Positions 31,672-39,555 of a stretch of 64,000 nt of DNA are shown here, in pieces; positions within the stretch are counted from its first letter, which is position 1, and each line of letters starts with the position of its first letter. The translations under genes and the position numbers were made by a program. The notes beneath the pieces are model-generated. The model worked only from the letters and a program-made list of their open reading frames with translations. It ran no database searches and was not told the DNA's origin. Source of the DNA: Actinomycetota bacterium (lineage in GTDB: Bacteria; Actinomycetota; Thermoleophilia; Solirubrobacterales; Solirubrobacteraceae); NCBI GenBank assembly GCA_009699245.1, contig WLOQ01000010.1, positions 1 to 64,000 on the forward strand. The letters run 5' to 3'.

Positions 31672-32073
31672 CTAGCTCGGCTCGACAAACTCGACGCGCA
31701 CGCCGGCGGTCGCCGCGGTGTCGAGAAAGGCGATCGTCGCGCCGTGGTGGCCGACCATCGGATCCCCGTCGCGAGCGACGATGCTGGCATCGGCGAGCCC
31801 CGCGAGCAGCGGATTCATTCCCTCGACCGTGAACGCGATGTGGTGGACGCCACCCTGGCCGTTGCGGATCGCCTCCGCAGCGCGGGAGTCCTCACCGAGC
31901 GGGCGGATGAACTCGATCCGCACCCCATCGCAATGCACCCAGAGGATCTCGATGCCGAGCGTGGGCTCCGGCTCGGGCTCGTCGACCTTGAGGCCGAGCC
32001 GCTGCGCGAGACCGAGGACCACGTCGAAGTCCTCGACGAGGATTCCGACGTGGTTGAAGCCCGTGACGCCCAT
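31672..32073 (-). CDS. VOC-family protein (methylmalonyl-CoA epimerase-like fold)
   Basis: 133 aa. Two VOC half-modules: GFNHVGILVEDFDVVLG and VHHIAFTVEGMNPLL. Putative metal ligands are His in NHVG, Glu in RIEFIRP, His in VHHIA and Glu in RVEFVEPS. It resembles the VOC protein at 18.7 kb, but with Glu instead of Gln at the second site, so lyase or epimerase activity cannot be decided. It follows acetoacetyl-CoA synthetase by 2 bases and precedes the flavoprotein, inside the ~10-kb operon. Confidence 0.72.
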   Translation of the reverse strand: MGVTGFNHVGILVEDFDVVLGLAQRLGLKVDEPEPEPTLGIEILWVHCDGVRIEFIRPLGEDSRAAEAIRNGQGGVHHIAFTVEGMNPLLAGLADASIVARDGDPMVGHHGATIAFLDTAATAGVRVEFVEPS

Positions 32074-32075
32074 CG

Positions 32076-34049
32076 TCAGTCCTTCGGGCGCGAAGCGGCG
32101 ATCGCCGCGAACTCGTCGAGGACCTCGGCGTTCTGCACGGAGCCGGCGTTGGCGACCTTGGCGACGTCCTCGCCGAGCATGATCTGCTTGACGGGAACCT
32201 CGAGCTTCTTACCGGTGAGCGTCATCGGAATCCCGCTCACCGCGTAGGCCTCGTCGGGCACGTGGCGCGGCGAGCGCTGGCGGCGCAGCTCGCCGGCGAG
32301 CTTCTTCTTCAGCTCGTCGGTCATCTCGACACCGTCCGCGAGGACGACGAAGAGCATCAGCGTGCCGCCGCCGCGCGTGCCGCCCTCAAGGTGTACGACG
32401 AGACTGTCGTCGACCTCCGGGAGCGCATTCACGACGCTGTAGAACTCGCTCGATCCGAGCCGCACACCGCCGCGGTTGAGCGTCGCGTCCGAGCGCCCGA
32501 GGATGTCGCAGGTGCCGCGCGGCGAGACGATGAAGCGGTCGCCGTGGCGCCAGTACCCGGGGAACATCTCGAAGTACGTCGTGCGGTAGCGCTCGCCGTC
32601 CTCGTCACCCCAGAAGAAGACGGGCATCGAAGGCATCGGCTTCGTGATGATCAGCTCGCCGGGCTCATCGATGAGCGGCTTGCCGTTCTCGTCCCACGCC
32701 TCCGCGGCGACGCCGAGGAGGCGCGCCGGGATCTCGCCGGCGCTGACCGGGGAGATCGGCGTGCCGCTGACGAAGCCCGAGCAGACGTCGGTCCCGCCGC
32801 TGCCGGAGAAGAAGTGGACACCGGGCTTCACGTCGTCGTTGACGTAGTGGTAGCCCTCGACGGGCACGGGCGAGCCGGCCCCGACGATCTCGCGCACCCG
32901 GCTGAGGTCGTAGTGGTCCTTGGGCTTCAGGCCGGACTCGCGGCAGAGCATGAGGTACGCGGCGCTCACGCCCCAGCTCGTGACCTTCGCCTGCTCGACG
33001 AAGTGGAAGAGCTCGCCGAGCTCCGGGTACGTGGGGTCGCCGTCGAGAATCGCGAAGCTCGCGCCCGTGAGCAGCGAGGAGACGACGCGGTTCCAGACCA
33101 TCCAGGCGGTCGTCGAGAAGAAGAAGTAGCGGTCCTCCTTCTTGAGATCCTGCAGGAGCGCCCCGACCTTCAGGTGCTCGAGGAGGATGCCGCCCTGGCT
33201 CTGGACGATCGGCTTCGGCAGCCCGGTGGTGCCGGACGAGAAGAGGATCCAGAGCGGGTGCTCGAACGGCACCGGCTCGAAGGTGAGCGGCGCCGTGTGC
33301 GCGCGCAGCTCGTCCCAGGACATCGTGTCCGGCACCGGCGTGGCGCCCTCGAGGTACGGGATCACGACGGTCGCGGCGAGGTTCGGCAGCGCCTGGCGGA
33401 TCGCGGTGATCTCCTCGGCGCGCTCGATCTTCTTCTTGCCGTAGACGTAGCCGTCGACGGCGAGCAGGACCTTCGGGTCGATCTGCTGGATGCGGTCGAG
33501 GACGCTCTGGATGCCGAACTCGGGCGGACAGGCGGCCCAGATGGCGCCGAGGCTGGCACAGGCGAGCAGCGTGATCGCGGCCTCGGGGATGTTCGCGACG
33601 TACGCGGCGACGCGGTCGCCGGGGCCGACGCCGAGGCGGCGCAGGCCTTCACGCACGCGCGCGACCTCTTCGCGCAGCTCGCCGCGCGTGAGGTTGATCG
33701 GGTCGCGCGACTGCGAGTGGGCGACGATGACCTCCTGGTCGTCGTCCTCGAAGCGCAGCACGTGCTCGGTGTAGTTGAGCTTCGCGCCCGGAAACCACAC
33801 GGCGCCCGGCATCTTCGCGTCGGCGAGCGCGGCCGTGGGCTGCTCGTGGGCGATGATGTCGAAGTAGTCCCAGATCGACTGCCAGAAGTCGCTGAGCTCG
33901 GTCGTCGACCACTCCCAGAGCGACGTGTAATCGTCGAACTGCAGCCCGCGCTCGCGCTCGAGCCACCCCATGTAGTCACCGATGCGCGTGGTCTCGCGCC
34001 AGTCGGTCGGCGGCGTCCAGAGCACCTCACCGGGTGCGAGCGGACTCAT
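32076..34049 (-). CDS. Acetoacetyl-CoA synthetase (acetoacetate-CoA ligase)
   Basis: 657 aa, the usual length for the family. It opens with the characteristic LWTPPTDWRETTRIGDYMGW. Adenylation P-loop LFSSGTTGLPKPIVQSQGG is near residue 267, and the C-terminal swivel domain includes GRSDATLNRGGVRLGSSEFY and the catalytic-Lys region SGIPMTLTGKKLEVPVK. It forms an acyl-adenylate, then the CoA thioester, of acetoacetate or a similar 3-oxo acid. As the first gene of the 24-34 kb operon it could activate the pathway substrate itself rather than serve ketone-body metabolism. GGGGGCACCC precedes ATG 34049. Confidence 0.88.
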   Translation of the reverse strand: MSPLAPGEVLWTPPTDWRETTRIGDYMGWLERERGLQFDDYTSLWEWSTTELSDFWQSIWDYFDIIAHEQPTAALADAKMPGAVWFPGAKLNYTEHVLRFEDDDQEVIVAHSQSRDPINLTRGELREEVARVREGLRRLGVGPGDRVAAYVANIPEAAITLLACASLGAIWAACPPEFGIQSVLDRIQQIDPKVLLAVDGYVYGKKKIERAEEITAIRQALPNLAATVVIPYLEGATPVPDTMSWDELRAHTAPLTFEPVPFEHPLWILFSSGTTGLPKPIVQSQGGILLEHLKVGALLQDLKKEDRYFFFSTTAWMVWNRVVSSLLTGASFAILDGDPTYPELGELFHFVEQAKVTSWGVSAAYLMLCRESGLKPKDHYDLSRVREIVGAGSPVPVEGYHYVNDDVKPGVHFFSGSGGTDVCSGFVSGTPISPVSAGEIPARLLGVAAEAWDENGKPLIDEPGELIITKPMPSMPVFFWGDEDGERYRTTYFEMFPGYWRHGDRFIVSPRGTCDILGRSDATLNRGGVRLGSSEFYSVVNALPEVDDSLVVHLEGGTRGGGTLMLFVVLADGVEMTDELKKKLAGELRRQRSPRHVPDEAYAVSGIPMTLTGKKLEVPVKQIMLGEDVAKVANAGSVQNAEVLDEFAAIAASRPKD

Positions 34050-34161
34050 CGGGTGCCCCCGTGGGAGCGGGTCGGGATGCGTGCGGACATGCTCTTCTCT
34101 CGTCGGGGAACGGCAGTGCGCCGACAGGCGAAGCGGGAAAGATACTCCTCGCCCCGCTTAG

Positions 34162-34167
34162 TAGGCT
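34162..34167 (+). promoter_or_regulatory. -10 box 6 bases before ATG (leaderless candidate)
   Basis: TAGGCT ends 6 bases before ATG 34174; the spacing leaves no room for a ribosome site. The 124-base gap to the divergent acetoacetyl-CoA synthetase start (34049) contains no gene. Confidence 0.4.
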
Positions 34168-34173
34168 TGCCGC

Positions 34174-35358
34174 ATGAGCGACCATTCCTTCTCCGGATTC
34201 GAGCTTCCCGACGAGCTGCGCATGCTCTCGGAAGCTCTCCGTGACTTCGTCCGCAACGAGATCCTGCCCGTCGAGGCGGCGCTGGACCCCACGCTGCGGG
34301 CCATTCCGCAGCCCCAGCTCGGCGAGCTCCAGGCGAAGGCGCGCACCGCCGGCTTCTGGTGCATGGACGCGCCGGTCGAGTTCGGCGGCGGCGGACTCTC
34401 GACGTTCGAGATGGCCGTCGTCTGGGAGGCGGCGAGCCGTCACCGCTACACCTTCCCCACCCCCGGCGGCGGCGTGATCGGCTACAGCCCGCCGGTCGTC
34501 CTCTACCGCGGCAACGAGGAGCAGATCGAGAAGTACGTCAAGCCCGTGATCGAAAAGGGTCTCATCACCTTCACCGCGATCAGCGAGCCCACCGGCGGTT
34601 CCGACCCGGCGCGCGCCCTGCGCACGACGGCGCGGCGTGACGGCGACAAGTACATCCTCAACGGCCGCAAGATGTGGGCGACGAACGCCGACGAGGCCGA
34701 CTTCGGCGTCGTCTACGCGCGGACCGACACGGCCACCGGCCGCTCCGGCATCAGCGCCTTCGTCGTCGAGACGAACACGCCGGGCATGCACGTCTCCAAG
34801 GTCCCGGTGATGCGCAACCACTGGACCACCGAGGTCGAGTTCAACGACTGCGAGATTCCCGCCGCGAACCTCATCGGCGATGAGGGTGAGGGCTTCGCCC
34901 TGGCGCAGAAGTGGATGGTCCGCGGCCGCGTGATGCTCGCCGCCCAGGCGCTCGGCGTCGCCGAGGAGTCGGTCCGCATGGCCGCCGAGTGGTCGAAGGA
35001 GCGCGAGACATTCGGCGCGCTGCTCGCCACCCGTCAGGGTGTCCAGTTCCCGCTCGCCGACTCGCTCGTCGAGATCGAGGCCGCTCGCGCGCTCGCATGG
35101 AAGGCCGCCTGGAAGGACGATCAGGGCCAGGACGCCCGCGTCGACGCCTCGATGGCGAAGCTCTTCGCCAGCGAGATGGGCTTCAACACCGTCGATCGCT
35201 GCATCCAGATCTTCGGCGGCATGGGCACGGCCAAGGAGATGAACCTTGAGCACTGGTTCCGCGACCTGCGCACGATGCGCATCGTCGAGGGCGCCAGCGA
35301 GATCCAGCGGTACCTCATCGCGCGCGACCTCCTCGGGGCCGCCGCGACCGGCCGCTGA
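34174..35358 (+). CDS. Acyl-CoA dehydrogenase
   Basis: 394 aa with complete family signatures: TFTAISEPTGGSDPARALRT near residue 130 (FAD loop), KERETFGALLATRQGVQF near residue 275 and the C-terminal MRIVEGASEIQRYLIARDLL, which keeps the canonical catalytic Glu. Unlike the pair at 15.8-18.1 kb it looks self-sufficient, presumably a homotetramer oxidising acyl-CoA to enoyl-CoA with electron transfer to ETF. It is monocistronic between a divergent operon and a convergent SDR, and appears leaderless. Confidence 0.9.
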   Translation: MSDHSFSGFELPDELRMLSEALRDFVRNEILPVEAALDPTLRAIPQPQLGELQAKARTAGFWCMDAPVEFGGGGLSTFEMAVVWEAASRHRYTFPTPGGGVIGYSPPVVLYRGNEEQIEKYVKPVIEKGLITFTAISEPTGGSDPARALRTTARRDGDKYILNGRKMWATNADEADFGVVYARTDTATGRSGISAFVVETNTPGMHVSKVPVMRNHWTTEVEFNDCEIPAANLIGDEGEGFALAQKWMVRGRVMLAAQALGVAEESVRMAAEWSKERETFGALLATRQGVQFPLADSLVEIEAARALAWKAAWKDDQGQDARVDASMAKLFASEMGFNTVDRCIQIFGGMGTAKEMNLEHWFRDLRTMRIVEGASEIQRYLIARDLLGAAATGR

Positions 35359-35372
35359 TCCACCGGACGTGA

Positions 35373-35399
35373 GTGCGGCCCGGCGTGTCCGGGCCGCAC
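35373..35399. terminator. 11-bp hairpin between convergent genes
   Basis: GTGCGGCCCGG/CCGGGCCGCAC (35373-35383 with 35389-35399), loop CGTGT, between the acyl-CoA dehydrogenase stop (35358) and the SDR stop (35410). It is symmetric enough to serve both strands. Confidence 0.75.
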
Positions 35400-35409
35400 A
35401 ATCCGCTGC

Positions 35410-36201
35410 CTACTGGATCTTCTCCTTCGGCGGCTCCTTCACGGCGTACCCGATGGTGGTCGTCAGACCGCCATCCACCGTGATGATGTTGTTCTGGAAG
35501 TGACCTGCGGCGTCGTCCGCGAGCATCGTCACCGCGTGTGAGATGTCCTGCGGGATCCCCACACGTCCGCCGGGATGGAAGCCCGCCATGCGCTCGCGCA
35601 TCGCCTGGTCGGAGAGCATCGTCGCCGTGAGCGGCGTCTCGACCAGCCCGGGCTGCACGGTGTTGAAGGTCAATCCCTCGGCCGCGTGCTCCGCGGTGAG
35701 GGCACGCATCAGGCCCTCAAGGCCGCTCTTCGTCAGCGCGTACAGACTCGTGTTCGCCGCTCCCCCACGCGCCCCGTTCGACGAGATGAAGATCACACGT
35801 CCATAGCGGCGCTCCACCATCCCGGGGACCACCGCCTGCGTGAGGAGATAGGGCCCGCGGAGATTCACGGCGACAGCGGTCTCGAACGACTCGAGCGGAT
35901 GCTGGGTGAACGGACCGAAGAACATCGTCCCGGCGTTGTTCACAAGGATGTCGATCGGGCCGAGCGCCGCCTCGGTCGCGGCGACGGCGGCAGCCGCCGA
36001 CGCGGGATCCGCGGATTCGTGCGTGACGAACTCGGCCGTGCCGCCGCGCTCGCGGATGCGCTCGACAACCGCCCGGCCACGGGCTGCGTCGCGGCCCGCG
36101 ACGGCGACGCGGGCGCCCCCCGCCGCGAGGTCCTCCGCGATCGCCTCACCGATCCCCGACGTCGCTCCGGTCACGAGTGCGGTCCTGTTCTCGACGCCCA
36201 T
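35410..36201 (-). CDS. Short-chain dehydrogenase/reductase
   Basis: 263 aa from ATG 36201 (GGAGG 7-8 bases upstream). Classical SDR: cofactor motif TGATSGIGEAIAEDL, structural NNAG (VNNAGTMFFGPF), catalytic Ser in ISSNGARGG and YxxxK in LYALTKSGLEGL. The substrate-binding end HFQNNIITVDGGLT is typical. An Arg follows the Rossmann beta2 strand (VAGRDAARG), suggesting NADP(H) preference. It oxidises or reduces a secondary alcohol or ketone; which one in the pathway is unknown. Confidence 0.88.
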   Translation of the reverse strand: MGVENRTALVTGATSGIGEAIAEDLAAGGARVAVAGRDAARGRAVVERIRERGGTAEFVTHESADPASAAAAVAATEAALGPIDILVNNAGTMFFGPFTQHPLESFETAVAVNLRGPYLLTQAVVPGMVERRYGRVIFISSNGARGGAANTSLYALTKSGLEGLMRALTAEHAAEGLTFNTVQPGLVETPLTATMLSDQAMRERMAGFHPGGRVGIPQDISHAVTMLADDAAGHFQNNIITVDGGLTTTIGYAVKEPPKEKIQ

Positions 36202-36242
36202 CAGATGCCTCCATCTCCGGCTGCGGGCGGGCCCCGCAGCGC

Positions 36243-36299
36243 TTGTTGCGCGGAGCCTACCCGGGGGTATGATCGGCGTGGCGGCCACCCTCGGCCGCC
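36243..36299 (+). promoter_or_regulatory. Promoter with perfect TATGAT and downstream inverted repeat
   Basis: TATGAT (36268-36273) has -35 candidates TTGTTG (36243-36248, 19-bp spacer) or TTGCGC (36246-36251, 16-bp spacer). A 7-bp inverted repeat GGCGGCC/GGCCGCC (36280-36286 with 36293-36299) lies at the expected transcription start, as an operator or 5'-UTR hairpin. It drives the NmrA-like gene, whose ATG is at 36327. Confidence 0.5.
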
Positions 36300-36326
36300 T
36301 GACCGTCGATCAAGGGGTGGACCCGC

Positions 36327-37235
36327 ATGAAGTACGCCGTCACCGGCGCCGGAGGTTTTCTCGGGCGCTCAACCATCGAGCAGCTGATCGAGCGCGGCGT
36401 CCCCGCCTCGGACATCGTCGCCGTGACCCGGCGCCCGGGTGCCGTCGATGAGAGCCTCGTGGCCCAGGGCGTTGAGGTGCGGATCGCCGACTTCATGGAT
36501 CCGCCGGCACTGCGCGAGGCCTTCACGGGCGTCGACCGCGTCTTCATCACGACGGTCACCTACGAGACCACCGGCCTGCGCGTCGAGCAGCACAGCAACG
36601 CGATCTACGCGGCGCGTGACGCCGGCGCCACCCGCGTCGTGCTCCCCTCGATGCCGAAGGTCGACGAGAACCACCCGACCGGCGCCTACGCCCTGGAGTA
36701 CCCGGCGAGCGAGAAGGTCCTGCGCGAGAGCGGCATCCCCGAGTGGACGGTGCTCCAGAACGGCCCGTACTCCGAGTTCCTCATCCCGCGTGCGATGCTC
36801 GCGGCGGCCACGGGCGAACTGGCGAGCAATGCCGGCGACGGCCGCACGGCCCCGGTGACCCATGCCGACTGCGCAGCCGTCGCTGCCGCCGTCCTCACCG
36901 ACGACGGGCACGCCGGCAAGACGTACGTCGTCACCGGCCCGCAGCTCTACACGCAGGCCGAGCTCGCGGAGCTCTTCGCCGACGTCACCGGCAAGCCGAT
37001 CAAGCACGTCGAGTACTCCGACGACGACATGACCCCGCACATGCTGCACGTCGGGCTGCCCTCACCCTTCCCGATTCTCATGAAGCGGCACCTGAAGGCC
37101 GTGCGCCTCGGCTACTTCGACGACCTCACCACCGTCGTCGAGGACGTCACCGGCCGCCCCGCGCAGCCGCTGCGCCCCGTGATCGAGGCCGCGCGCGACG
37201 AGATTCTCAACCCCACGCCCCCGCCCGGGGCCTGA
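36327..37235 (+). CDS. NmrA-like NAD(P)-dependent quinone reductase/epimerase (atypical SDR)
   Basis: 302 aa. N-terminal Rossmann glycine motif YAVTGAGGFLGRSTIEQL; an Arg pair (VTRRPG) after beta2 suggests NADP(H). It resembles the NmrA/QOR2 (YtfG) group, which lacks the YxxxK pair. Contains the group's LPSMPKVDENHPTGAYALEY segment and an NGPYSEFLIPRAML block. Likely a quinone/enone reductase or a redox-sensing protein. It is followed 15 bases later by an SDR in the same direction. Confidence 0.8.
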   Translation: MKYAVTGAGGFLGRSTIEQLIERGVPASDIVAVTRRPGAVDESLVAQGVEVRIADFMDPPALREAFTGVDRVFITTVTYETTGLRVEQHSNAIYAARDAGATRVVLPSMPKVDENHPTGAYALEYPASEKVLRESGIPEWTVLQNGPYSEFLIPRAMLAAATGELASNAGDGRTAPVTHADCAAVAAAVLTDDGHAGKTYVVTGPQLYTQAELAELFADVTGKPIKHVEYSDDDMTPHMLHVGLPSPFPILMKRHLKAVRLGYFDDLTTVVEDVTGRPAQPLRPVIEAARDEILNPTPPPGA

Positions 37236-37250
37236 CCACAGGAGCTGCAC

Positions 37251-38021
37251 ATGGGACGTCTTGATGGAAAGGTCGTCGTCATCACGGGGACGAGCAGCGG
37301 CCAGGGCCAGGTTGCCGCCGTGCGCTTCGCCCAGGAGGGCGCGAAGATCGCCGGCTGCGGCCGCTCGGCTGAGCGCCAGCAGGAGACCGCGCGACTCGTC
37401 GCGGAGGCCGGGGGCGAGATGCACTCGACCGTGCTCGACCTGACCGACCCTGAGGCCGTCGTGGCCTGGATGGATGAGGTCGCCGCGCACTTCGGCGGCA
37501 TCGACGTGCTCTACAACAACGCCGGTGAGCCGAAGTTCGGCCCGCCGGACGTCATGCCGGTCGAGGATTGGAAGTTCACGATCGCGAACGAGCTCGACAT
37601 CGTGTTCTACGCGACGCGTGCCGCCTGGCCGCATCTGAAGAAGCGCGGCGCCGGGGCCAACATCATCATGGTCGGCTCGGTGTCCGGGATGATTGGGGTC
37701 GGCGGCCTGCCGCAGAGCGCCCACTCCGCGACGAAGCAGGGCATCGTCGGCATGACCCGCCAGCTCGCCGCTGAGGGCGCGCTCGACGGCATCCGCGTGA
37801 ACTGCGTCAGCCCCGGGCTGATCGACACCCCCGCCACCTCACAGTTCATCGAGATGGGCGCGCCAGGGCCGCTCGGGTCGCTCATGGGCCGGCTGCCGCT
37901 CGGCCGCCCGGGCGTGTCGATCGAGGTCGTCAACGCCGCGCTGTTCCTCGCATCGGACGAGGCGTCGTACATCACCGGTGTGAACCTCCCGGTGGACGGC
38001 GGCCTCACGGTTCTGCAGTAG
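37251..38021 (+). CDS. Short-chain dehydrogenase/reductase
   Basis: 256 aa, classical SDR: GTSSGQGQVAAVRFA (note Gln for Ile in TGxxxGxG), structural YNNAGEPKFGP, catalytic Ser in VGSVSGMIGVGG and SATKQGIVGM, where the usual Tyr of YxxxK is replaced by Ser (HSATK by eye). The terminal NLPVDGGLTVLQ is family-typical. CAGGAGCTGCAC precedes ATG 37251. The missing Tyr would impair standard dehydrogenase chemistry; this deserves checking by alignment. Confidence 0.82.
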   Translation: MGRLDGKVVVITGTSSGQGQVAAVRFAQEGAKIAGCGRSAERQQETARLVAEAGGEMHSTVLDLTDPEAVVAWMDEVAAHFGGIDVLYNNAGEPKFGPPDVMPVEDWKFTIANELDIVFYATRAAWPHLKKRGAGANIIMVGSVSGMIGVGGLPQSAHSATKQGIVGMTRQLAAEGALDGIRVNCVSPGLIDTPATSQFIEMGAPGPLGSLMGRLPLGRPGVSIEVVNAALFLASDEASYITGVNLPVDGGLTVLQ

Positions 38022-38035
38022 CCCTCACGTGGGAG

Positions 38036-38063
38036 CCGGGCGCCGGGAGGTCCCGGTGCCCGG
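38036..38063. terminator. 12-bp hairpin between convergent genes
   Basis: CCGGGCGCCGGG/CCCGGTGCCCGG (38036-38047 with 38052-38063), one G.U pair, loop AGGT. It lies between the plus-strand SDR (stop 38021) and the minus-strand EthD-like gene (stop 38078), and probably also ends the liv operon. Confidence 0.75.
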
Positions 38064-38077
38064 TCACCTGCGGCAGG

Positions 38078-38827
38078 TCAGCCCTTGAGGACTTCGGGGC
38101 GCCCGACGACGACCACGCCCTGCGTGCGGTCGAGCCACGGCGCCTCGGCCGGGAAGAGCTCCTCGACGAGCGAGGGCTGACCCATGAAGTCGAGCATCTG
38201 CTCGACCGACGAGAAGCCCATGATCGCGACGCCGTCGAAGCGGGCGTCGCCTGCGCCGGTCGGGTCGAAGACGTGGCTCTGGATGTACATCTGGGACCGG
38301 CTGACGAGCTCATCATGGGTCAGGAAGAGGTCGATGAAGTCGCGCCACTGATCGGCGAACTCGTCCAGCGTCAGGTTCGGCTGGCGCTTGAGCCAGCTGA
38401 AGATCTTGATGTTCGTGTCGCCACGGTCGTAGATCAGCTCGTCCTGGAAGAGGAAGGAGTTCTCGATCGAACTGCCGAGGATCTCGGCCTCGTGCGAGCG
38501 CGCCTCGATGACCTCGGGCAGCGCCGCGAGCTCGCCGAGCGCCTCCATGCCACCGGTCAGCCATGCCTGGCCGACGCAACCCCAGGCGTCGCTGATGAGC
38601 CCGGGGCCAAAGAGCGCCCCAGGGAGCGTGGGATCGTCGGCCGGCGAGAAGAGCTGGGTGATCTCGTACCGCGTGACGATCGGCCCCACCTGCTCGAGCG
38701 CCATGATGCCGCGCAGGTGCTCGGCCCATTTCGGCGTCACCTGCGCCGGTGTGGCATCCGCGGGGCACGGTGCGAGGTACATGAGCTTCTGGGCCTCGGT
38801 GGCGCGGCCGACGTGCTGACGGGTCAT
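38078..38827 (-). CDS. EthD-like protein encoded at the end of the liv operon
   Basis: 249 aa. Shares the opening KLMYLAPCPADATP and general two-half layout with the EthD-like pair at 27.4-28.9 kb, but is more divergent (FLFQDELIYDRGDTNIKIF mid-chain, ARFDGVAIMGFSSVEQMLDF near the end). Start ATG 38827 overlaps the livF stop by 4 bases, so it is translated with the transporter. A cytoplasmic protein tied to an importer suggests action on, or binding of, the imported compound. No specific reaction can be assigned. Confidence 0.65.
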   Translation of the reverse strand: MTRQHVGRATEAQKLMYLAPCPADATPAQVTPKWAEHLRGIMALEQVGPIVTRYEITQLFSPADDPTLPGALFGPGLISDAWGCVGQAWLTGGMEALGELAALPEVIEARSHEAEILGSSIENSFLFQDELIYDRGDTNIKIFSWLKRQPNLTLDEFADQWRDFIDLFLTHDELVSRSQMYIQSHVFDPTGAGDARFDGVAIMGFSSVEQMLDFMGQPSLVEELFPAEAPWLDRTQGVVVVGRPEVLKG

Positions 38828-39555
38828 GCGGAAGCTCCTCGGAGGGGTGAATCGGCGGGCAGGTGCCCGTGGAGGTAGACGCTGCGCAGATCCTCGGTGC
38901 GCGCAGCGAGATCCTTGGCTGGCGCGCGCAGCGCGACCTCGCCGCGGCTGAGGACGTACGCCTCGTCGCCGATGGCGAGCGCGAGCGCTGCGAACTGCTC
39001 AACGAGCAGGACCGCCATGCCCTCGTCGGCGAGGCGCCGCCAGATCGGCATGAGGCGGCGCACGATCACAGGTGCCAGGCCGAGGGACATCTCGTCCACG
39101 AGGATCGTGCTGGGCTTCATCGCGAGCGCACGGGCGATCACGAGCATCTGCTGCTCGCCGCCCGAGAGCGAGCGCGCGAGCGTGTCGCGACGCTGGACGA
39201 GCTCGGGGAAGGTCGAGAACGCCTCCTCGGCCGCATCACGGTCCTTGGCAGCGACCAGCACGTTCTCGAACGTCGTGAGCTCGCCGAAGACGGCGCGTCC
39301 CTGCTCGACGTGCGCGAGGCCGAGGCGCGAGCGCTTCACGCGCGAGGCCCGGTTGATCTTCGCGCCATCGAGCTCGGCGGTTCCGCCGCTCGCGGGGATC
39401 AGTCCGGAGATCGCTTCGAGCAGCGTGGTCTTGCCGGCGCCGTTCGGGCCGAGCATGACGGTCACCTGACCGCGGGGGACGACGAGATCGACTTTGCGGA
39501 CGATCGGGAAACCTGCGCGATCGACCGAGAAGCCGCTGAGCTCAAGACCCTCCAT
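38824..39555 (-). CDS. livF: Branched-chain-amino-acid-type ABC transporter ATPase LivF
   Basis: 243 aa. Walker A GPNGAGKTTLLEA near residue 37, Q-loop, signature SLSGGEQQMLVIARAL near residue 130, Walker B STILVDEMSLGLAP, and H-switch region ending LLVEQFAALALAIGD. This second ATPase pairs with the LivG domain encoded upstream. Stop TGA and start ATG share one base with livM-livG (TGATG at 39555). Confidence 0.92.
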   Translation of the reverse strand: MEGLELSGFSVDRAGFPIVRKVDLVVPRGQVTVMLGPNGAGKTTLLEAISGLIPASGGTAELDGAKINRASRVKRSRLGLAHVEQGRAVFGELTTFENVLVAAKDRDAAEEAFSTFPELVQRRDTLARSLSGGEQQMLVIARALAMKPSTILVDEMSLGLAPVIVRRLMPIWRRLADEGMAVLLVEQFAALALAIGDEAYVLSRGEVALRAPAKDLAARTEDLRSVYLHGHLPADSPLRGASA

